NCBI GenBank assembly: GCA_030538075.1 | Contig: JAUNUQ010000001.1 | Span: 62,001 to 126,000, forward strand | Direction: 5' to 3' | DNA: 64,000 bases | Origin: Tissierellia bacterium | GTDB taxonomy: Bacteria; Bacillota; Clostridia; Tissierellales; Peptoniphilaceae | Shown here: piece after piece, positions 60,383-64,000 of the stretch | How positions within the stretch are numbered: position 1 is the first letter of the stretch | How the letters are laid out: each line of letters begins with the position of its first letter | Notes under the pieces: generated by a model | The model's database searches: none | What the model was told of the DNA's origin: nothing | What the model saw: only the letters and a program-made list of their open reading frames with translations | Program-made: the position numbers and the translations under genes

Positions 60383-62056
60383 TTAACCCCTTCTGGGCTC
60401 TGAATGCCAGCGTTTCTTTGGCTTTGCCATCCTGGGCTTTGCCAACTCAGCCGAGACTTCAATCCCTTTGATCTTCGACTTGTTTAGCGCCTGCACCGCA
60501 TCCTTGGAAACTCGCTCCTTGACCTCTACAAAGCTGTATTTATCGTAGATGTCAATTTTCCCAACCTCTGCCTTTTGCGCATGGGTGCTGTTTAAAATGG
60601 CCGATAGGACATGGCGTTCACTGATGCCATCCAGCCTTCCAACACTGAGGAAGATCCGGGCATAACCCCATTTTCCACCCTTGTCGAAGGGCAGCTTTCG
60701 GCGATTGTCCCTTGGAGGACGCACCTTGTCATTGTCGACATAGTCCAGTTCCTGGTGTTTGCCGATCCCCTTTTCCTTCGCATACAGCCATAGAGCCGCC
60801 GATGCGATATCCACAGGGCTTCGATCTTCTTCTAAGAGCACATTGACCAGATGTTCCAGTTTCTTGGCCTCTCCCTTTTCAATAGCATCTCGAAGCATAT
60901 CCAGGTGTTTGATATCCTGCGTTCGTCGGATCTCGTGGATGGTGGGCAGTTCCTTGCGCAGGATCTTGGTCTTGGTATATTTTTGGATGTCCCGAAGCTT
61001 ATAGTATTCCCTTCCGGATACAAAGCTGATCGCTGTACCCTCTCTGCCCGCTCTGGCAGTTCGCCCGATGCGGTGCACATAGTACTCATCGTCTTGGGGC
61101 ATGTCATAGTTGATGACCATGTCCACCTCGTCCACGTCGATGCCGCGGGCAGCCACATCTGTCGCTACCAACACATCCACTTTCGACTTGCGGAATTTGT
61201 TCATGACCTGATCCCTCTGGGTCTGCTTCAGATCGCCGTGGAGGGCTTCAGCGAAATATCCCTTGTCCACTAGTCCCTCCGTCAGTTCATCCACCATCTT
61301 CTTCGTATTGCAGAACACGATGGTCAGGTTGGGATTGTAGATATCCAGCACCCTCGTTAGGATTTCCGGCTTCATATGGGAATCCAAATCATAGTAGAAC
61401 TGGTCGACCTTGGGTACGGTCATCTCCTTTTTCACCACGCGGATGATCTTAGGATCATCCTGGTATTTCGTCGCAAAGTCCATGATCTCTCTGGCCATTG
61501 TAGCCGAGTAGAAGGTCTTCTGGACCGTCTCTGGCAGATGTCCAATCACCAGCTCAATGTCCTCCCGAAAACCCATGTCAAACATCTCGTCCGCTTCGTC
61601 TAGGACAAAGGTCTTAACCCCTCCGAGCTTTAGTGTCCTGCGCTCGATATGGTCGATCACACGACCTGGCGTGCCGACGACGATCTGGACACCCTTTTTT
61701 AGGGTGCGGATCTGCCGTTCGATGGGCTGGCCGCCATAGATGGGCAGCACCCTAACATTCCTTTTGAACTTAGCCAGACGAGAGATCTCTTCTGCCACTT
61801 GGATGCAGAGTTCCCGTGTGGGACAGAGCACCAGGGCCTGTACGGCTTCATCCTTGAGCAAAACCCTCTCGATGATGGGGATGCCAAAGGCAGCGGTCTT
61901 TCCTGTACCCGTCTGGGCTTGGCCGATTAAGTCCACCCCTTCTAACATTAAGGGGATGGTCTGAGCTTGAATGGGCGAGGGCTCCTCGAAGCCCATCTCC
62001 TCAATCGCTCGCAATACCTCTTCTGAGAGGTGTAAATCCTTAAAACTGAGTTCCAT
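60383..62056 (-). CDS. DEAD-box RNA helicase (DeaD/CshA-like, DbpA-type C-terminus)
   Basis: 557 aa. Motifs in order: PSPIQAQTIP (Q), AQTGTGKTAAF (I), PTRELCIQVA (Ia), VGTPGRVIDH (Ib), LDEADEMFDMGF (II), SATMA (III), VATDVAARGIDVDEVD (V), HRIGRTARAG (VI). A C-terminal DbpA RNA-binding RRM-like domain (WGYARIFLSVGRLDGISERH) and a basic tail follow. It unwinds structured RNA in ribosome assembly or mRNA decay. It lies 22 bp after the peptidase gene. Confidence 0.95.
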   Translation of the reverse strand: MELSFKDLHLSEEVLRAIEEMGFEEPSPIQAQTIPLMLEGVDLIGQAQTGTGKTAAFGIPIIERVLLKDEAVQALVLCPTRELCIQVAEEISRLAKFKRNVRVLPIYGGQPIERQIRTLKKGVQIVVGTPGRVIDHIERRTLKLGGVKTFVLDEADEMFDMGFREDIELVIGHLPETVQKTFYSATMAREIMDFATKYQDDPKIIRVVKKEMTVPKVDQFYYDLDSHMKPEILTRVLDIYNPNLTIVFCNTKKMVDELTEGLVDKGYFAEALHGDLKQTQRDQVMNKFRKSKVDVLVATDVAARGIDVDEVDMVINYDMPQDDEYYVHRIGRTARAGREGTAISFVSGREYYKLRDIQKYTKTKILRKELPTIHEIRRTQDIKHLDMLRDAIEKGEAKKLEHLVNVLLEEDRSPVDIASAALWLYAKEKGIGKHQELDYVDNDKVRPPRDNRRKLPFDKGGKWGYARIFLSVGRLDGISERHVLSAILNSTHAQKAEVGKIDIYDKYSFVEVKERVSKDAVQALNKSKIKGIEVSAELAKPRMAKPKKRWHSEPRRG

Positions 62057-62078
62057 AAATTAATTCATTTCCTACTTT

Positions 62079-64000
62079 CTATTTCTTTAAGTCCACGATC
62101 TCATCAAAGAGATCTGCGTTTTCTTTTATCTTTGACATACTGCCGAGCACACAGAGATGATTTTTCTCCATCCCTTCAGTCAGAGGCTTTGCAAATGCTC
62201 GTAAGTCCTCTAGGGTGGTGCTCATAGCCTCCTCGATATAGCCTTCGATGGTCTGGTTGTCATAACCTGCGATATACATGGACAAGTCCAGCGCACCTTT
62301 GGCCTGAGCTGTCAGAGGTGGGTCAAATTTCCCCAAAGTCCCGATGATCAGACTCGTCAAGTCCTCTTGGGACAGCTCTAAGTTCTCAAGATAATCCCCC
62401 ATCTCGTCGTACACTTTGATGGTCTCTTCCAAATTCGGATCCCGATAGGAATAGGTGGTGATGGCACCGCGAGTAGCTGCAATCCCCGCTCCATAAGCGC
62501 CGCCCCTAGCCCGGATATTGTTGTGTAGATACTCCCTCGAGAGCAGTGACGTCAACACCGTGAGCTTGCCAGTAAAGGGGATGTCCATCTCCTTTAGACT
62601 GGCTGTCTTCGATACATATTGGACATTTGCAGAAGATTGAATCCCTTCATTTCCAACATTTAGACCCACTCCATCCAGCCTCTGAAGGGGGCGCGTGTTC
62701 GGGATGATCTCTAATAATTTCGATAGATTCTCCTGCAGGCTATCCAGAGCAGCCCGATCTCCCGTCAAATTCAGGATCAGCCCCTGTCTCGTGAGCAGTT
62801 CCCAATAGACCCTTTGGATCTGATCCATCACCCGGGTACCACCACTCTTCAAGGCTTTTTCCGTCTCCTGAATGAAATCAAAGAAGTCAAAACCATTGAT
62901 CAATTCATTGTATTTTGCTGATTTGATCAGATAGGATTTTGCCCTGGAAGCCGCGCACATATGACCATTCTGGAAAATGGACATCTCAATACCGGACTTG
63001 ATCTCCTGCACGATCTCTTTGAACCGCTTTGACTGATCGAGTACGGATTCCGTTAAGATGCTCTGGATCAGCTCGAGAACTTTGGATAGGTCATTCCCTA
63101 AGACTTTCGTCGAGACGAAAAACTTTGGATAGATCTCATCCTCATCCTGATGGGCAGAGTAGACGACTGGTTTAAAATTGATTCCGCCCGATTGGATGAA
63201 GATCTCTTTGGTCAGTTCTCCATAGGATAGTTTCCTCGTGCCCACCGATCCCAGCATTTCACCTAATAGGGCAACGAGAGGCACATCCTCGGGTTTGATA
63301 TGAGAGATGTCAAAGACCAGATCCAGATAGTTGATCCCACCAGTGAACTGCTCATGATACAGGATGGTGGTTTCTCCTACTTTGATCTCCTCTCGCGGGA
63401 TCTCCTCCAGCTTCCTTGTGACCTCATCTAGACTGAGCCTGGGGATGGTGCTCTTCGCCTCTGGAGTATCCGGTGCGGATTGGTAATCGTTGAGAGCTTC
63501 ACTCTCTCTGATCAGCTCCTCCAGCTGGGCCTCAGTCAGGGAGCTCTTGTACGCAGCGAGCTGACCGGCAACCTCCCTATCTCTCTGTTCGTTTAAGCCC
63601 ACATTCGGCGTTACAGATAGAATGGTCTTGTGGTTATTATCGAGGAGCCTGTCCTGGATATACCTTTCAAAGAGGCCATTTTTGATTCCCTCACGGAGCT
63701 GTTGGAACTCCTTTTCATATCGTAGGGCTTCTAGTGGATCGCCTCCGTAGAGCCAGGATTTGAAAGCTTCAATAAAATAGATAATACCCCTGGTAGAATA
63801 GCCACTGCCCTCTCGAAGATGATATTCGTATTTGTTGAGGGTAGAGATCATCAACCTCTCATCGAGGCCCTTTCGGACGATGCCCTGTAGCACCTGCTGA
63901 ATCGTCGTTTCGAATTCTTCTTGGCGACGGGCAGAGGTGTTCTTGACGATGATGGAAAATGGCAGCTGCTGAACGGCGTAACCACTCGAATAGATATCCT
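62079..64000 (-). CDS. M16C (Cym1/PreP-like) zinc metallopeptidase, C-terminal two thirds (cut by window edge)
   Basis: About 640 codons on the minus strand, open to the edge; the frame runs through DIYSSGYAVQQLPFSI before a GTG at 63893 that is not a true start. The visible part has the M16C-associated linker (LRYEKEFQQLREGIKNGLFE) and the second M16 half (VPLVALLGEMLGSVGTRKLS; ARGGAYGAGIAATRGAITTY; RGYS-like strands). The HxxEH zinc motif should be in the missing N-terminus. These enzymes degrade short peptides in the cytosol. Confidence 0.9.
   Translation of the reverse strand, partial: DIYSSGYAVQQLPFSIIVKNTSARRQEEFETTIQQVLQGIVRKGLDERLMISTLNKYEYHLREGSGYSTRGIIYFIEAFKSWLYGGDPLEALRYEKEFQQLREGIKNGLFERYIQDRLLDNNHKTILSVTPNVGLNEQRDREVAGQLAAYKSSLTEAQLEELIRESEALNDYQSAPDTPEAKSTIPRLSLDEVTRKLEEIPREEIKVGETTILYHEQFTGGINYLDLVFDISHIKPEDVPLVALLGEMLGSVGTRKLSYGELTKEIFIQSGGINFKPVVYSAHQDEDEIYPKFFVSTKVLGNDLSKVLELIQSILTESVLDQSKRFKEIVQEIKSGIEMSIFQNGHMCAASRAKSYLIKSAKYNELINGFDFFDFIQETEKALKSGGTRVMDQIQRVYWELLTRQGLILNLTGDRAALDSLQENLSKLLEIIPNTRPLQRLDGVGLNVGNEGIQSSANVQYVSKTASLKEMDIPFTGKLTVLTSLLSREYLHNNIRARGGAYGAGIAATRGAITTYSYRDPNLEETIKVYDEMGDYLENLELSQEDLTSLIIGTLGKFDPPLTAQAKGALDLSMYIAGYDNQTIEGYIEEAMSTTLEDLRAFAKPLTEGMEKNHLCVLGSMSKIKENADLFDEIVDLKK

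Overview
The window looks like chromosome from an anaerobic, low-to-mid GC Bacillota (class Clostridia). This rests on gene content: a T-box before tyrS, a cobalamin riboswitch, TTG/GTG starts with strong AGGAGG ribosome sites, CWB2 cell-wall repeats, YedF, an indolepyruvate:ferredoxin oxidoreductase with phenylacetate-CoA ligases, and a giant 2-hydroxyacyl-CoA dehydratase activase-type protein. No rRNA is present, so genus is not assigned.

Layout. 1-7164: a type I-C CRISPR-Cas operon on the minus strand (cas3-cas5c-cas8c-cas7c-cas4-cas1; cas1 runs off the left edge, and cas2 and the array are presumably outside). 7165-8260: a gene-poor interval that holds the most interesting signal. A divergent plus-strand unit (8105-8258) carries a degenerate I-C-type repeat with an intact stem and the full 11-nt crRNA handle, then one spacer-like segment and a terminator. 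The first 11 nt of that segment match, with one mismatch exactly at position 6, a TTC-flanked site lying 19 bp upstream of the best minus-strand promoter in front of cas3. This is the architecture of a CreR/CreA-like RNA by which Cascade would repress its own operon or a linked toxin. Decayed small reading frames lie between that promoter and cas3.

8280-14278: one operon for aryl-acid metabolism (PaaK, IorA, IorB, ACT protein, PaaK, ACT protein) behind a consensus promoter and a structured leader. 14428-20952: a fused ABC exporter, a YeiH transporter with a divergent LysR regulator, a CWB2 surface protein and tRNA-Ala. 21104-31653: housekeeping and metabolic genes (YqeY, LrgAB, lipoate ligase, T-box/tyrS, MATE, ApbE, NagA, universal stress protein). 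31808-36826: a two-component system followed by a two-gene ABC exporter, with an intrinsic terminator between the two halves. 36898-39550: two lipoproteins. 39777-42904: a B12-riboswitch-controlled cobalamin/siderophore-type ABC importer.

42964-46136: a decayed integrative element next to tRNA-Val. It holds an ORF-less group II intron that interrupts a small HTH gene, an XRE gene with two in-frame TGA codons, RhuM, ImmA, a possible LexA box and an integrase stub. 46528-64000: conserved chromosomal genes (activase, radical SAM, DAACS symporter, DUF951-MscS-YedF, PAP2, a three-gene ABC exporter with a CARDB-like partner, a DEAD-box helicase and a truncated M16C peptidase).
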